Origin: a bacterium
GTDB lineage: Bacteria; Vulcanimicrobiota; Xenobia; Xenobiales; JADMJV01
Length of the DNA stretch: 64,000 nt
Assembly (NCBI GenBank): GCA_018780265.1
Contig: JADMJV010000084.1
Location: forward strand, 42,270-106,269
Direction of reading: 5' to 3'
Shown here in pieces: positions 24,482 to 33,676 of the stretch; within the stretch, counting starts at the first letter, position 1; every line of letters begins with the position of its first letter. The notes beneath the pieces are model-generated. The model saw only the letters and a list, made by a program, of their open reading frames with translations. It did not search any database and was not told where the DNA came from. The translations under genes were made by a program, and so were the position numbers.

Positions 24482-26635
24482 TTACTTCAGGGCGCGCAAG
24501 GTGTTGTCAGCGACGGGCAAATAGACAATCTGGTCCTGCACCCATGGCGTCTGCAGCCAGGCGCTTTGCTTCAGCTTGAAACGCAACTTTGGGTCGCTGG
24601 CCTGCAAGGCGTAGAGGCGCATGTCCTGACTCACGACGTAGAGGGTGTCGGAGCAACCCACCAGGTCGTTGACCACCCGCTCTCTCGTCGGATAGGTCCA
24701 GACCTTTTTCCCGGTGCCTCGGTCCAGGCAGTAGACGTTATTGTCCTTACAGCCAACGTAAACATTACGGCCCAGGGAAACGGAGGCGCAAGCTACCTCC
24801 TCGGGGAGTTTTTGTTTCCAGGCCACACTCCCGTCGTATTCTCTCAGACCGTAAAAGTTGTGGTCGGCACACCCCACCATGATCAGGCCCGATTCGACAC
24901 TGGGGGTGGCCCGGCAGGCATCTCCCAGACTTACTTCCCAGGCTTTTGTCCCGCTGTCTTTGCGCAAGACCCGGACCTTCTTGTCGATGCAGCAGGCCAC
25001 CACGTGTTGCGAAGTTACGGCCAGGCCGGCTGTGATATTGGTGCCCGTGACCTGAGTCCAACGTTCTACTCCGCTCCCCACGTCCAGGCACAGAATCTGG
25101 CCGTCGACGGTGGCCGCGTAAAGGGCTCCCTCGTCGATGGCCAGAGGGCCCTGCACGTCCGAACTGGCCTGCACCGACCAGCGCTTCACACCGGTGGAGC
25201 GCTCGATACTCACGATTTGTCCGCTGTCGCAAGCCGCTTCCACCCACTGCCCCTGACAGGCCGGGGCCGAGCGAATCCTCTCGTCCATCGGGAAGTTCCA
25301 CATGACCCGTCCGCTGGCTCGTTCCACACAGCATAGGTTTCCGTTGGCCAGACCCACAAAAAGCTGTTGCCCATCGGGACTGGCCACGACCGGCGTGGTG
25401 GGCTCGGCGGGCAGGGCGGCCGCCCACAACTGCTTGGGCTCGGACACCAGGGGAGGACCGGGCATTCGACCGCTACGCCCGGCGTCACCACCGGCCTGGG
25501 TGACACTGGGAGTGGCGCCTTCTGGGGGCGGCTTGTCAAAAGGGTCCCCTGTTTCCGTGGGCACATCCGTGGTGGTTGGTGTAGGAGTGACACTGGCCGA
25601 AGGCGCGGGGGTTTCACCGGGCAGTTCGACGGGCGAGGTGGTGGCTTCACCCTCGAGACCCACAGCCACCAGCCAGTCCAGGTCAACTTGAAGTTTGCTG
25701 ACGTCCCCGCCCACGGGTTGGCCGGCCAGGGACCACAGATTGACTTTCTCCTTCATCTGGCTGCGCAGGTCTTCGGCTAACCTGGTCCGCTCATTCAGCA
25801 GGGTGGCCGCGGGGTAGAATTGGAGGCCGAGCAAAGAGGCTGGAATCAGCGTAACGTTGACCTCGTTCTCTTCGGCGATAGCCTGGTGCGTCAACGCGGG
25901 CTTATCAGACAGCTGGCGCATCAGGTCAAACCAGGCCCGGACCACCTTTTGTCCGTCCTCCTCGGAGACCCGACCGGTCTCGCTCCCCAGGCTGCTCCAC
26001 ACCCATACTTCCAGGCCGCTGGAGGGCTCGCCTTTGCCTTCAAAACCTTGCCCTTTGGCCTGGTCCAACCATGGATTCCAGAGGCTGCAACCACGAATCT
26101 GGCCGGCCTTGAGCATGGCCGTGGCCTGATCGGGGTTCTCCACGGCCACTAACTTCAGTTGGGGATCTTTGAGGTGCAGGGCCAGGCTCTGGCCGACCCC
26201 TCCGGGAAGATAGGCGATCCATGGCGGGGTGTTGCCATCCTTAGAGAACACGACCTGCTCGTTGCCCTGTTGGAGAGCCAGGGGAAACACCTTTACGTCC
26301 AACCCGTAGCGTGGCAGGGCCATGGCTAATTCGTCGCTGCTGGCAATGGCCACGTCGGCCTGTCCGCTGGCCAGCATCAACCAACGTTGGGCCGGGCTGC
26401 TACAGACAATAAATTTGACCGGCAGGTCCTGTAACTCCGGCATGCGGGCCAGGGCGCGCAGAGGCAATTCGCTGGGCCTGCCCAACACGGCAAAGCGAAA
26501 TTCGCGGGAGGGTTTGGGCAAAGTGGGCAGAGTTTTGGCGACGGGAGGCTTGCGATGCTGAATTTTTTGCCATGTCAGCCAGCCTCCGCCCAGGGCCATA
26601 GCAAGCATGACCAATAGGAACAAGAACTTCTTCAC
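24482..26635 (-). CDS. Membrane-anchored substrate-binding domain fused to PQQ-like beta-propeller
   Basis: 717 residues from GTG 26635, with an N-terminal anchor (KKFLFLLVMLAMALGGGWLTW). Residues about 45-330 look like an ABC-type substrate-binding fold of the NMT1/SsuA/TauA kind (SGQADVAIASSDELAMAL, IRGCSLWNPWLDQAKGQG). A Pro/Thr-rich linker follows (about 345-415). Residues 425-717 form a PQQ-type propeller with repeated blades of the form G.L.CvE..SG...W.f (CVERASGRVMWNF, LCLDVGSGVERWT, YCLDRGTGKKVWTYP). Divergent by 77 nt from the MacA-like gene, so perhaps a partner of that exporter. No ABC permease of the uptake type is adjacent. Confidence 0.85.
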   Translation of the reverse strand: MKKFLFLLVMLAMALGGGWLTWQKIQHRKPPVAKTLPTLPKPSREFRFAVLGRPSELPLRALARMPELQDLPVKFIVCSSPAQRWLMLASGQADVAIASSDELAMALPRYGLDVKVFPLALQQGNEQVVFSKDGNTPPWIAYLPGGVGQSLALHLKDPQLKLVAVENPDQATAMLKAGQIRGCSLWNPWLDQAKGQGFEGKGEPSSGLEVWVWSSLGSETGRVSEEDGQKVVRAWFDLMRQLSDKPALTHQAIAEENEVNVTLIPASLLGLQFYPAATLLNERTRLAEDLRSQMKEKVNLWSLAGQPVGGDVSKLQVDLDWLVAVGLEGEATTSPVELPGETPAPSASVTPTPTTTDVPTETGDPFDKPPPEGATPSVTQAGGDAGRSGRMPGPPLVSEPKQLWAAALPAEPTTPVVASPDGQQLFVGLANGNLCCVERASGRVMWNFPMDERIRSAPACQGQWVEAACDSGQIVSIERSTGVKRWSVQASSDVQGPLAIDEGALYAATVDGQILCLDVGSGVERWTQVTGTNITAGLAVTSQHVVACCIDKKVRVLRKDSGTKAWEVSLGDACRATPSVESGLIMVGCADHNFYGLREYDGSVAWKQKLPEEVACASVSLGRNVYVGCKDNNVYCLDRGTGKKVWTYPTRERVVNDLVGCSDTLYVVSQDMRLYALQASDPKLRFKLKQSAWLQTPWVQDQIVYLPVADNTLRALK

Positions 26636-26712
26636 CGGTAATCTTTTCTCCACAGGGTGGCGAGCGCCTTTCCTGGCTAGGATTTCCCTGAGGCTGAGAG
26701 AAAAGGCTGAGC

Positions 26713-28296
26713 GTGAGCGACAATGTCGGCGAAATTCCCACTCCACGCAGGCCCTGGGGCTGGCTCCTTTTCCTGTTGCTGGTGGGCGGCGCCCTGTGGT
26801 GGTATGTAAGGTATGGCATGACGGCGGGACCGGATGTGGAGTTGCTTGAGGCCAGCGTGGAGAAGGGCAATATTACCGCCACTGTGTCGGCCACGGGCGC
26901 GCTGGAGGCCATCACCACCGTTACCGTGGGCAGCCAGGTCTCAGGACCGGTGCGGGCCGTTCTGGTCGACTTTAACTCTCCGGTTCGGGTGGGCCAGGTG
27001 CTGGCCGTACTGGACCCGTCCGAATTTGAAGCCAAAATGCAGGAGGCCGAAGCCGGTCTGCAGGTGGGTCAGGCCGGCTACGAGACGGCCCAGGCAAGGT
27101 TGGCCAACAGCCGGGCGGCGATCTCTCAAGCGGAGACCCAGGTTGAAGTTTCGCGCAATGCCTATTCTCAAGTGATTTCTCAAGTCGATGGGGCCCGGGC
27201 CAACCTCAATAACAGCAAAGCCACCGTTCAGAAGTCTCGAGCCGAGATGGACAACGCCTTGCTGGAGTACAAGCGCTACGAGCAACTCTTTGCCGGCCAA
27301 CTGGTGGCAGCCAGTGAGCGCGATCAGAAGCGCACTCAGTATCGGGTCGCCAGCGCTGGATACGAAAGTTCACTGGCGGCCCTGCAGTCTTCGGAAGCCC
27401 AACTTCGCCAGATGCAATCTCAGTTGCTGCAATCGAAGAACAACGTGGTGGCGGCCGAGGCAAAATTGCGAGCGGATCTTGCTAACGTCCAGGCAGCCCA
27501 GGCCGAAGTCAGTTCCTCACAAGCCAGAATTCGGCAGTTTGAGGCCACCCAGCAGCGCGCCCGGGTGGATCTGCAGCGCACCGTCATCCGCTCACCGGTG
27601 GCCGGCACGGTCATTGATCGAAAGGTTGAGCCCGGCCAGACCGTGGCTGCCTCCTTTACCGCCCCCGAACTTTTTAAAATCGCCAAGGACTTGCGTCAGA
27701 TGCAGGTGCGCGCGGATGTCAGCGAGGCCGACATCGGGCGCGTTTCGATGGGACAAAAAGTGAGTTTCACCGTGGACGCCTACCCTGACGACAAGTTTGA
27801 TGGCAAGGTGACCCAGGTTCGCTCGGCGCCCGTGACTACCGGCACCAATCAGAATAATGTGGTGGTGTACGGGGTCTTGATCTCGGCTCCCAACCCCAAA
27901 TTACTGCTCAAGCCTGGCATGACGGCCACCGTCAGCGTGGCTGCCGAAGAACTGAAGGATGTGTTGCTGGTTCCTGACGAGGCTCTGCGATTTCTGCCCC
28001 CCAATCCGCCCGACCCGGAGGAGGAGAAAAAGGCTCGCGACAAGGAGAAAGCCAAGAGCACGGCCGGCAAGAAGCGCGACAGCGAAAAAGGAAAACCCAA
28101 GAAACGCAATGGGCGGGCTGGAGTGGTCTGGGTGCCTGGGCCCAAAGGGCCGCTGCGCCGCGATATTCTTATCGGGGTCACCGATGGCAAGTTCTCCGAG
28201 GTCGTCGAGGGCGAACTGAAGGCCGGAGACAAGGTCTATACCAAGATCCTCGATGAGGACAAGCTGAAGCGCAAGAAAGTTCGAATCGCCTTCTGA
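26713..28296 (+). CDS. Periplasmic adaptor of a tripartite efflux system (HlyD/MacA family)
   Basis: 527 residues. One N-terminal transmembrane helix (WGWLLFLLLVGGALWWYV) is followed by the adaptor opening VEKGNITATVSATGALEAI and a lipoyl half-motif. A very long alpha-helical hairpin (about residues 110-295) rich in Ala/Gln/Arg comes next, then the second lipoyl half (TVIRSPVAGTVIDRKVEPGQ) and beta-barrel domains. A highly charged Lys/Glu insert (EEEKKARDKEKAKSTAGKKR) near residues 435-470 is unusual. It links MacB-type ABC exporters to an outer-membrane channel. GTG start with AAAGG upstream; overlaps the ATPase gene by 1 nt. Confidence 0.92.
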   Translation: MSDNVGEIPTPRRPWGWLLFLLLVGGALWWYVRYGMTAGPDVELLEASVEKGNITATVSATGALEAITTVTVGSQVSGPVRAVLVDFNSPVRVGQVLAVLDPSEFEAKMQEAEAGLQVGQAGYETAQARLANSRAAISQAETQVEVSRNAYSQVISQVDGARANLNNSKATVQKSRAEMDNALLEYKRYEQLFAGQLVAASERDQKRTQYRVASAGYESSLAALQSSEAQLRQMQSQLLQSKNNVVAAEAKLRADLANVQAAQAEVSSSQARIRQFEATQQRARVDLQRTVIRSPVAGTVIDRKVEPGQTVAASFTAPELFKIAKDLRQMQVRADVSEADIGRVSMGQKVSFTVDAYPDDKFDGKVTQVRSAPVTTGTNQNNVVVYGVLISAPNPKLLLKPGMTATVSVAAEELKDVLLVPDEALRFLPPNPPDPEEEKKARDKEKAKSTAGKKRDSEKGKPKKRNGRAGVVWVPGPKGPLRRDILIGVTDGKFSEVVEGELKAGDKVYTKILDEDKLKRKKVRIAF

Positions 28297-29021
28297 TGGG
28301 CCTGATTGAACTGCGGAACATCGTGCGCACGTATCGCTCGGCGGGAGGAGTGGAAGTACGAGCGCTGCGGGGCATCAATCTGACCATCGAGAAAGGAGAG
28401 TTCCTCTCGATTATGGGCCCGTCCGGTTCCGGCAAATCCACCTTGATGAACACCCTTGGCTGCCTGGACCGTCCTACTTCGGGGAGCTATGTGCTGGACG
28501 GGCGCGAGACCGCCAACCTTACCCGCGATCAACGGGCCTGGGTCCGCAATCGGAGTTTGGGCTTCGTGTTCCAGGGATTCAATCTGTTGGCCCGCACCAC
28601 CGCTCTGGAGAACGTGGAGTTGCCCCTGCTCTATCGGGGAGAAAAGGACGCTAAAGTGCGTAAACGCATGGCCATGGATGTGCTGGAGCGGGTGGGTTTG
28701 GGCCCTCGCCACCATCACGTCCCCAGTCAGATGTCTGGAGGTGAACAACAGCGCGTGGCAATCGCCCGCGCCCTGGTGACCCGGCCCCCCATGATTTTGG
28801 CCGACGAACCCACCGGCAATCTAGATTCGCGCACCAGCGACGAAGTCATGCAACTTTTTGCCAACCTCAACAGCGACGACAATATCACGGTGGTATTGGT
28901 GACCCACGAACCCGACGTGGCTCTCAAAACTCACCGGGTGGTGCTGGTCAAAGACGGCGAAATGGTGGGCGACGGCAAGCCGTCGGAGGTCTTGCAGCAC
29001 AAGGTGTTTACCGGACCATGA
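28296..29021 (+). CDS. ABC transporter ATP-binding protein (LolD/MacB type)
   Basis: 241 residues with all ATPase motifs: Walker A GPSGSGKST, Q-loop FVFQGFNLLARTTALENVELP, signature MSGGEQQRVAIARAL, Walker B MILADEPTGNLDS and switch His in VLVTHEPDVA. The Y-R-S-G-G-V-x-A-L-x-G-I-N opening and ADEPTGNLD are typical of the LolD/MacB subfamily that drives substrate extrusion from the membrane by mechanotransmission. Here the ATPase is a separate polypeptide from the permease, unlike E. coli MacB. Translationally coupled on both sides (TGATG upstream, ATGA downstream). Confidence 0.95.
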   Translation: MGLIELRNIVRTYRSAGGVEVRALRGINLTIEKGEFLSIMGPSGSGKSTLMNTLGCLDRPTSGSYVLDGRETANLTRDQRAWVRNRSLGFVFQGFNLLARTTALENVELPLLYRGEKDAKVRKRMAMDVLERVGLGPRHHHVPSQMSGGEQQRVAIARALVTRPPMILADEPTGNLDSRTSDEVMQLFANLNSDDNITVVLVTHEPDVALKTHRVVLVKDGEMVGDGKPSEVLQHKVFTGP

Positions 29022-30232
29022 CCTGGGCCTTGACCCTGCGGGTTGCGCTGCGGGCCTTGATGCGCAATAAAATGCGCACCTGCCTGACCATGCTGGGGAT
29101 TATCATCGGGGTGGCCGCTGTGATTTCCATGCTGAGCATCGCCAATGGGGCTCGCGCCAACATTGAAGCCAGCATCGCCAGTATGGGCACCAACTGCGTC
29201 CACGTATTTGGTGGTTCTAAGCCCAAACAAGGGCTGCGCGGCGGTCGCGGAACCGGCATGCAGATGAAAGCCGATGACTGGCGCGCCGTATCTCGTTTGC
29301 CAACCGTTCAGGAGGCCTGCCCGGTTGTGAGCGGACCCTGCCAACTGGTCTTCGGCTCGGCCAATTGGGGCACCAATTATACCGGCACGACCCCCAATTT
29401 CTTGGTAATTCGTAGTTGGCCGGTGGAACGGGGACGATTTTTCACCGAGGCCGAGGTCCGTTCCGGAGCGCATGTGGTAGTTATGGGCACGGAGGTGGCT
29501 AAAAAACTTTTCGGCGCCAGTGACCCTATCGATAAAGTAATCCGGGTGGCCAATTTCCCCATGGTTGTGATCGGGCTGATGGGCGAGAAGGGCGAAACCG
29601 GCTGGGGTATGCAGCGCGACGACGTGATCATCCTGCCCTACACCACGGCTCAGCGCAAACTGAAGGGCAATCAGTGGATCAATTCGATCAGTGCCTCGGC
29701 CAGGCGAGCCGACCAGGTGGCGGCTCTGGAAGAGCAGGTGATCAATCTGCTCAAAGAACGCTATCGGGTCAGGGCCGAAGACGAGGATGCCTTTTATGCT
29801 TTCAATCAGGCCGAGGCTACCAAGCAGGCCAACGAAAGTACCCAGGTATTTTCGGTCTTGTTGGGGGGTGTGGCCTCCGTGAGTTTGCTGGTGGGCGGCA
29901 TTGGAATCATGAACATCATGCTGGTTTCGGTCACCGAACGAATCCGTGAGATCGGCGTGCGCATGGCCTTGGGAGCCCGCGGGGTCGATATCCTGGGGCA
30001 GTTTTTGGTGGAGTCGGTGGTTCTGTCTTTGCTGGGGGGAGCCATCGGGGTGCTGCTGGGATCCGGCATCAGTGTGGCCGTGGCTCGCATGGCTCACTGG
30101 CCGGCCCTGATAAGCCCCTCTTCGGTGTGGCTTGCCTTCGGCTTTTCCGCCTTTATTGGAATTTTTTTCGGATTCTATCCAGCGCTGCAGGCCTCGAAAC
30201 TAGACCCCATCCAGTGTCTGCGCCAAGAATAG
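29018..30232 (+). CDS. ABC transporter permease (MacB/FtsX type)
   Basis: 404 residues. The opening ALRALMRNKMRTCLTMLGII and IGVAAVISMLSIANGAR is diagnostic for MacB-type permeases. A large extracytoplasmic MacB_PCD domain (about residues 45-270, containing VQEACPVVSGPCQLVFGS) is followed by the FtsX module with three helices (SLLVGGIGIMNIMLVSVTER, REIGVRMALGARGVDILGQF). Four transmembrane helices in total. Works with the ATPase and adaptor encoded directly upstream. Substrate unknown: macrolides, peptides, siderophores and lipoproteins are handled by relatives. No TolC-like gene is visible in the window. Confidence 0.94.
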   Translation: MTWALTLRVALRALMRNKMRTCLTMLGIIIGVAAVISMLSIANGARANIEASIASMGTNCVHVFGGSKPKQGLRGGRGTGMQMKADDWRAVSRLPTVQEACPVVSGPCQLVFGSANWGTNYTGTTPNFLVIRSWPVERGRFFTEAEVRSGAHVVVMGTEVAKKLFGASDPIDKVIRVANFPMVVIGLMGEKGETGWGMQRDDVIILPYTTAQRKLKGNQWINSISASARRADQVAALEEQVINLLKERYRVRAEDEDAFYAFNQAEATKQANESTQVFSVLLGGVASVSLLVGGIGIMNIMLVSVTERIREIGVRMALGARGVDILGQFLVESVVLSLLGGAIGVLLGSGISVAVARMAHWPALISPSSVWLAFGFSAFIGIFFGFYPALQASKLDPIQCLRQE

Positions 30233-30236
30233 TAAG

Positions 30237-30920
30237 CTAAATAGAGATTCCTATGCCCCACAGTTCTGGCGGCGAAGTGCTCTTGGTGGCGTCCTTGGGG
30301 GGGGCGAAATGTCCCGCCGGAAAAGTCGGGTAGCCCTGCACCTCCCGGCATTCGGATTGGCCTCCATAAATTTCTCCCCCAGAAGTATTGCTGCGCTTCA
30401 AGAGATAGCCCAGAGTGGGGTCGATCCAGCAAGATACATCAATCGTATTGCGGGTGATGTCTTGCTGGGTGGTCTTGAGACGAGTGCAGTCTCGGCCAAG
30501 AATCTTTTCCGTCCCGTCTACGGTGTAGGCAACGTCGGGAACGCGCCAAAAATAGAGGGGTTTTAGCAGGTCGGAGTCGGCCGGTTCGTAATACAGGCCG
30601 GGCTGTGGCTCCGACCCCTCGGAGTAGAGCTTTTTACGATTGAACTGCCAGACCGTTTTTCCATCACAGATAACGTCTGACTCCTCCTTGGACGGTCCGC
30701 CCTCTTCGGGTATCGTCGCGTTGACATGGGCGCGAAACACCGACCCGTTTTCCCACACTTCAATCTGATATTCTTCGGGGGCTCCTCCCTTAAGACCGTG
30801 GACCTTCAAGGACCACTTCGCCGTCAGTTTGTGGCTTCCGTTGGCCTTGCCCACCAGGCTTGAGGCCTGGCTGCAGCCCATTGTGAATATCGCCAGTACA
30901 CACAGTCTTTGAAGTTTCAT
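30237..30920 (-). CDS. Envelope protein of LolA-like/outer-membrane-lipoprotein-sorting type
   Basis: 227 residues from ATG 30920 (MKLQRLCVLAIFTMGCSQAS); the Cys at 16 could be a lipid attachment site though the lipobox is imperfect. The mature part has the alternating strands of a LolA/LppX-like half-barrel (AKWSLKVHGLKGGAPEEYQI, ESDVICDGKTVWQFNRKKLY, ILGRDCTRLKTTQQDI, CWIDPTLGYLLKR). It starts MKLQ, but unlike the tagged proteins the start is directly followed by a signal peptide. A longer frame upstream overlaps the divergent gene and is not used. It lies convergent with the MacB-like permease, 4 nt apart. Confidence 0.75.
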   Translation of the reverse strand: MKLQRLCVLAIFTMGCSQASSLVGKANGSHKLTAKWSLKVHGLKGGAPEEYQIEVWENGSVFRAHVNATIPEEGGPSKEESDVICDGKTVWQFNRKKLYSEGSEPQPGLYYEPADSDLLKPLYFWRVPDVAYTVDGTEKILGRDCTRLKTTQQDITRNTIDVSCWIDPTLGYLLKRSNTSGGEIYGGQSECREVQGYPTFPAGHFAPPKDATKSTSPPELWGIGISI

Positions 30921-31001
30921 CGAGGGAAATTCCGCAACTCGTTCAGGACTCCTGTGGGCGGACGGAGAGGGCCCGCCCTCGTCAGCGCGAACCTTGCCGG
31001 G

Positions 31002-32468
31002 ATGACGGCGACCACCGATCCGGAGGAGTATCCCACCCGTCAAGATTTGATACGGGCGGCTCTGGTGGCTATCCTCACCGGGCTGATAGGCTTTAGCGTA
31101 ACGTACTACCTCTTTGTCCGGCCCACCCAACGCAACAAGTCTTTAGCCGGTTTGGATCGGCGCGGCGCTGAAACCTCGCAGCCGGCCGCCTACAGGCAGT
31201 CCGGCGATCAGGCTGCGGCCTTTGCCCTGGCCTACATGCCGGTGGGCGGGTCGGTTTTGGAAAAGCGCAAGAGCCAATTGGAGATCAAAGAACCTGAGCG
31301 CAAGCAAGCCCTGGCCGCGGCCACCCGGACCGAGGCCACTCCTACGCCAACCCCAACTTCGCTGCCGTTGCCGGATGAAGACTATCAGCAACGAAGTTCC
31401 CACTTGCAGGTGAAGAATCCCAAGTTGACCACCCAGGCGACCACCCCAATTGTAGCGGATCGCCCTGGCGAGGTCAGTTATTCAGAGGCCTGGCAGCGGG
31501 TCTCTGCGGGTTGGGTCACCTTTGGCGACGGAACTCGAATTGGTGGCGAAGGCGTGCTTGTGGCGCCCGATCTGATCCTGACCACCCTGTCCTGCTCCAG
31601 TTTTACCGAGGGAAAGGGCTATCTGGCGGGGCAGTATATCACCACCACCCTGGAGGCCAGCGATCCGTCGCAGGACCTGGCTTTGCTCAAGATTCTCAGC
31701 GGTGGGGGCGGCATTCCGGTGCCCATTTCTCCGGATGCACCGGAGGCTGATCAGATTCTCATTTGCGGCGACACCATCAACCTGGGAAAATTCAAAGAAT
31801 TGCGCAGCCGCGGTCAGGCCGGTCCATGCAGCGGTTTCTACGGTTGGAATTCGGCCCAATTCGGTGGCTCGCCGCTGATTAACAATCGGGGAGAGGTAGT
31901 GGCACTCTCGCTGCCCCGGCCAGGCTGGAACAGCATGAGTTGGAACATCGCCATATCGGCTGCCGAACTGGCCCGCTTTGTAAGCAGTAAGCCAGCGCCC
32001 GGAGGCCCGCCCGTTCAGGCGATGGATTTATGGGTCAAATCGCTGCGCGCGCGAGTGGGCCCGCAGCCCGATCGCTCGCCGCCCTCGCGGGCCAACTCAA
32101 GAGTGCTGGCGGGGCAGGCCATGGGCAACTACCCTCTGGGGTTGACGATGGACACCCTGAAAAAGGAGCTGGGAGCTGGCCAAGTCATAGAACAGAAGGG
32201 CGGCTTCTTGCGAATCCTTTACTCCGCCCCCAGGCTGACTTTCACGCTGGCCGATGGGCTGGTGGTTGCCATCGACACGGACTACAATTTCTACACCACG
32301 GAGTCCGGTTGGAGCGTGGGCAGTCGACTCTCGTCGTCGGACTTGCGCACTCAACTTCCGGGGGCCGTCAGCCACATGCGGGACAATTTCGACGCCCTGT
32401 GCACCTCTGGCATGGAGTTGGTCTTTCAAAGTGGAGAGGTCAGTTCGTTGCGGGTCATGGTGCCTTGA
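31002..32468 (+). CDS. Membrane-anchored trypsin-like (S1C) pseudoprotease
   Basis: 488 residues from ATG 31002. One transmembrane helix (ALVAILTGLIGFSVTYYLFV) is followed by a Pro/Thr-rich linker. Residues about 155-330 have the HtrA-like fold outline (GWVTFGDGTRIGGEGVLVAP, SQDLALLKILSGG, GGSPLINNRGEVVALSL). The catalytic His region reads LILTTLSCSSF instead of T-N-x-H-V, and the nucleophile loop reads QFGGSPL instead of GNSGGPL, so His and Ser are missing while the Asp site is kept. I infer a non-catalytic protein. The C-terminal 120 residues are a separate unassigned domain. It overlaps the GspF gene by TTGA. Confidence 0.78.
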   Translation: MTATTDPEEYPTRQDLIRAALVAILTGLIGFSVTYYLFVRPTQRNKSLAGLDRRGAETSQPAAYRQSGDQAAAFALAYMPVGGSVLEKRKSQLEIKEPERKQALAAATRTEATPTPTPTSLPLPDEDYQQRSSHLQVKNPKLTTQATTPIVADRPGEVSYSEAWQRVSAGWVTFGDGTRIGGEGVLVAPDLILTTLSCSSFTEGKGYLAGQYITTTLEASDPSQDLALLKILSGGGGIPVPISPDAPEADQILICGDTINLGKFKELRSRGQAGPCSGFYGWNSAQFGGSPLINNRGEVVALSLPRPGWNSMSWNIAISAAELARFVSSKPAPGGPPVQAMDLWVKSLRARVGPQPDRSPPSRANSRVLAGQAMGNYPLGLTMDTLKKELGAGQVIEQKGGFLRILYSAPRLTFTLADGLVVAIDTDYNFYTTESGWSVGSRLSSSDLRTQLPGAVSHMRDNFDALCTSGMELVFQSGEVSSLRVMVP

Positions 32469-33676
32469 GAGACTTCCTCTTTATCGCTCTCGACAAGGAA
32501 GGCCAGCGTGTCTCCGGTGAGATGGAGGCCAGCGACGCCACCAAGGTCAAGAACATCCTGCACGCCAAGGGCTTGATCATCGTGCGCATCGATCCGGTCA
32601 AGTCCAAACACTGGATTTGGTACATCCTGCAGCCTGTCAAACCTCAGTTGTTGGCCCTCTGGATTCGTCAAGTTTCGGTGATGCTGCATGCCGGCATCGC
32701 GTTGGCTCAGGCGCTCAACTCGTTGCTGCCCAAAACCGGCCCCAAGCATTACCAGGTAGCCATGCAGCGACTGTTGTCGGACGTGGAAAACGGCTACTCC
32801 CTGTCGCAAGCCATGATGCGTCGGCCTGAATTTTTCTCTCATTTTATGATCGGTTCGACCAGGGTGGGCGAGCATAGCGGACGTCTGGCTGAAACTCTCG
32901 ACCGCTGCGCCTCTCACTACGAAAAAGAATATTCCTACTCCCTGAAGCTAAAACAAGCGCTGGTTTATCCCACAGTGCTGCTAACCTGTGCTGGCGCGCT
33001 GGTTACCTTCATCTTCACCTACATGGTTCCCAAGTTCGTCACTATTTTTGTAGACCTCAATATGCAACTTCCCGGGTCTACGCGTCTGCTGGTTTCCTTT
33101 GGTCAGTTTTTCGAACGCTACGGTCCGGTCGTGTTTGGGACTGCCGTGGGACCGGTGCTGGTGTTTTTGTATGTCTTCCACTATTGGGCCAAAACTCGAT
33201 CTGGCAAGGCTTCTATCGAAAGGATGTTGCTGCGCACTCCGTGGTACGGCCAGCAGGTGCACTATCGCATGTTGAGCGCTTACTTTCGCTCCTTCGCCAC
33301 CCTGCTGGACTCCGGGGTTCCTCTCTATGCCTCTCTGCAGTTACTCTCTCGCAGTTTGGACCGCGAATTGCTCCGTCGCACCGCGGTGGCCCAGGTCGAA
33401 ACCGTGCGGGTTGGCAAGCAGTTGATAACCGCTATGAACAGCCAGAAACTCTTTCCTACTATGACGGTCGAAATGGTTGCGGTGGGGGAGGAGAGCGGTA
33501 CCGTGGACCGCATGATGTACCGCCTGGCCGAATATTACGACAGTGAGATGGTACGCGGGTTGGAGACGATCGGAAAGCTGGTCGAACCGGTCATCTTGAT
33601 GGGTCTGGGGGGGGCGGTGGCATTCGTGTTAATGGCCGCTTTCCAGCCTATCTACCAACTGGCATCCTCTTTTTAG
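32465..33676 (+). CDS. Type II secretion/type IV pilus inner-membrane protein (GspF/PilC family)
   Basis: 403 residues from TTG 32465, which overlaps the preceding stop as TTGA and retains the conserved N-terminal RDFLFIALDKEGQRVSGEM segment; later ATG codons would remove it. Two GspF repeats are visible (LWIRQVSVMLHAGIALAQAL with ESGRLAE-like VGEHSGRLAETLDRC; AYFRSFATLLDSGVPLYASL with AVGEESGTVDRMMYRLAEYY). Three or more transmembrane helices are present. This platform protein normally works with a GspE-type ATPase and pseudopilins, none of which is adjacent here, so the rest of the machine must lie elsewhere. Confidence 0.93.
   Translation: MRDFLFIALDKEGQRVSGEMEASDATKVKNILHAKGLIIVRIDPVKSKHWIWYILQPVKPQLLALWIRQVSVMLHAGIALAQALNSLLPKTGPKHYQVAMQRLLSDVENGYSLSQAMMRRPEFFSHFMIGSTRVGEHSGRLAETLDRCASHYEKEYSYSLKLKQALVYPTVLLTCAGALVTFIFTYMVPKFVTIFVDLNMQLPGSTRLLVSFGQFFERYGPVVFGTAVGPVLVFLYVFHYWAKTRSGKASIERMLLRTPWYGQQVHYRMLSAYFRSFATLLDSGVPLYASLQLLSRSLDRELLRRTAVAQVETVRVGKQLITAMNSQKLFPTMTVEMVAVGEESGTVDRMMYRLAEYYDSEMVRGLETIGKLVEPVILMGLGGAVAFVLMAAFQPIYQLASSF

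Noticed and set aside
28931..30097. 388-codon minus-strand frame
   Set aside because: Antisense to the MacB-type permease. His/Gln-rich composition is typical of reverse-frame shadows.
30237..30920. MKLQ opening of the LolA-like protein as another tagged protein
   Set aside because: The residues are directly followed by a hydrophobic signal peptide and not by a polar leader, so it is a normal Sec-type N-terminus.
30921..31130. Longer N-terminus for the LolA-like protein
   Set aside because: The extension overlaps the divergent gene and precedes an evident signal sequence at ATG 30920.
32030..32464. In-frame upstream extension of the GspF gene
   Set aside because: It runs through the end of the pseudoprotease gene in another frame and adds a Gly/His/Ala-rich sequence unlike the family; the conserved GspF N-terminus begins at 32465.
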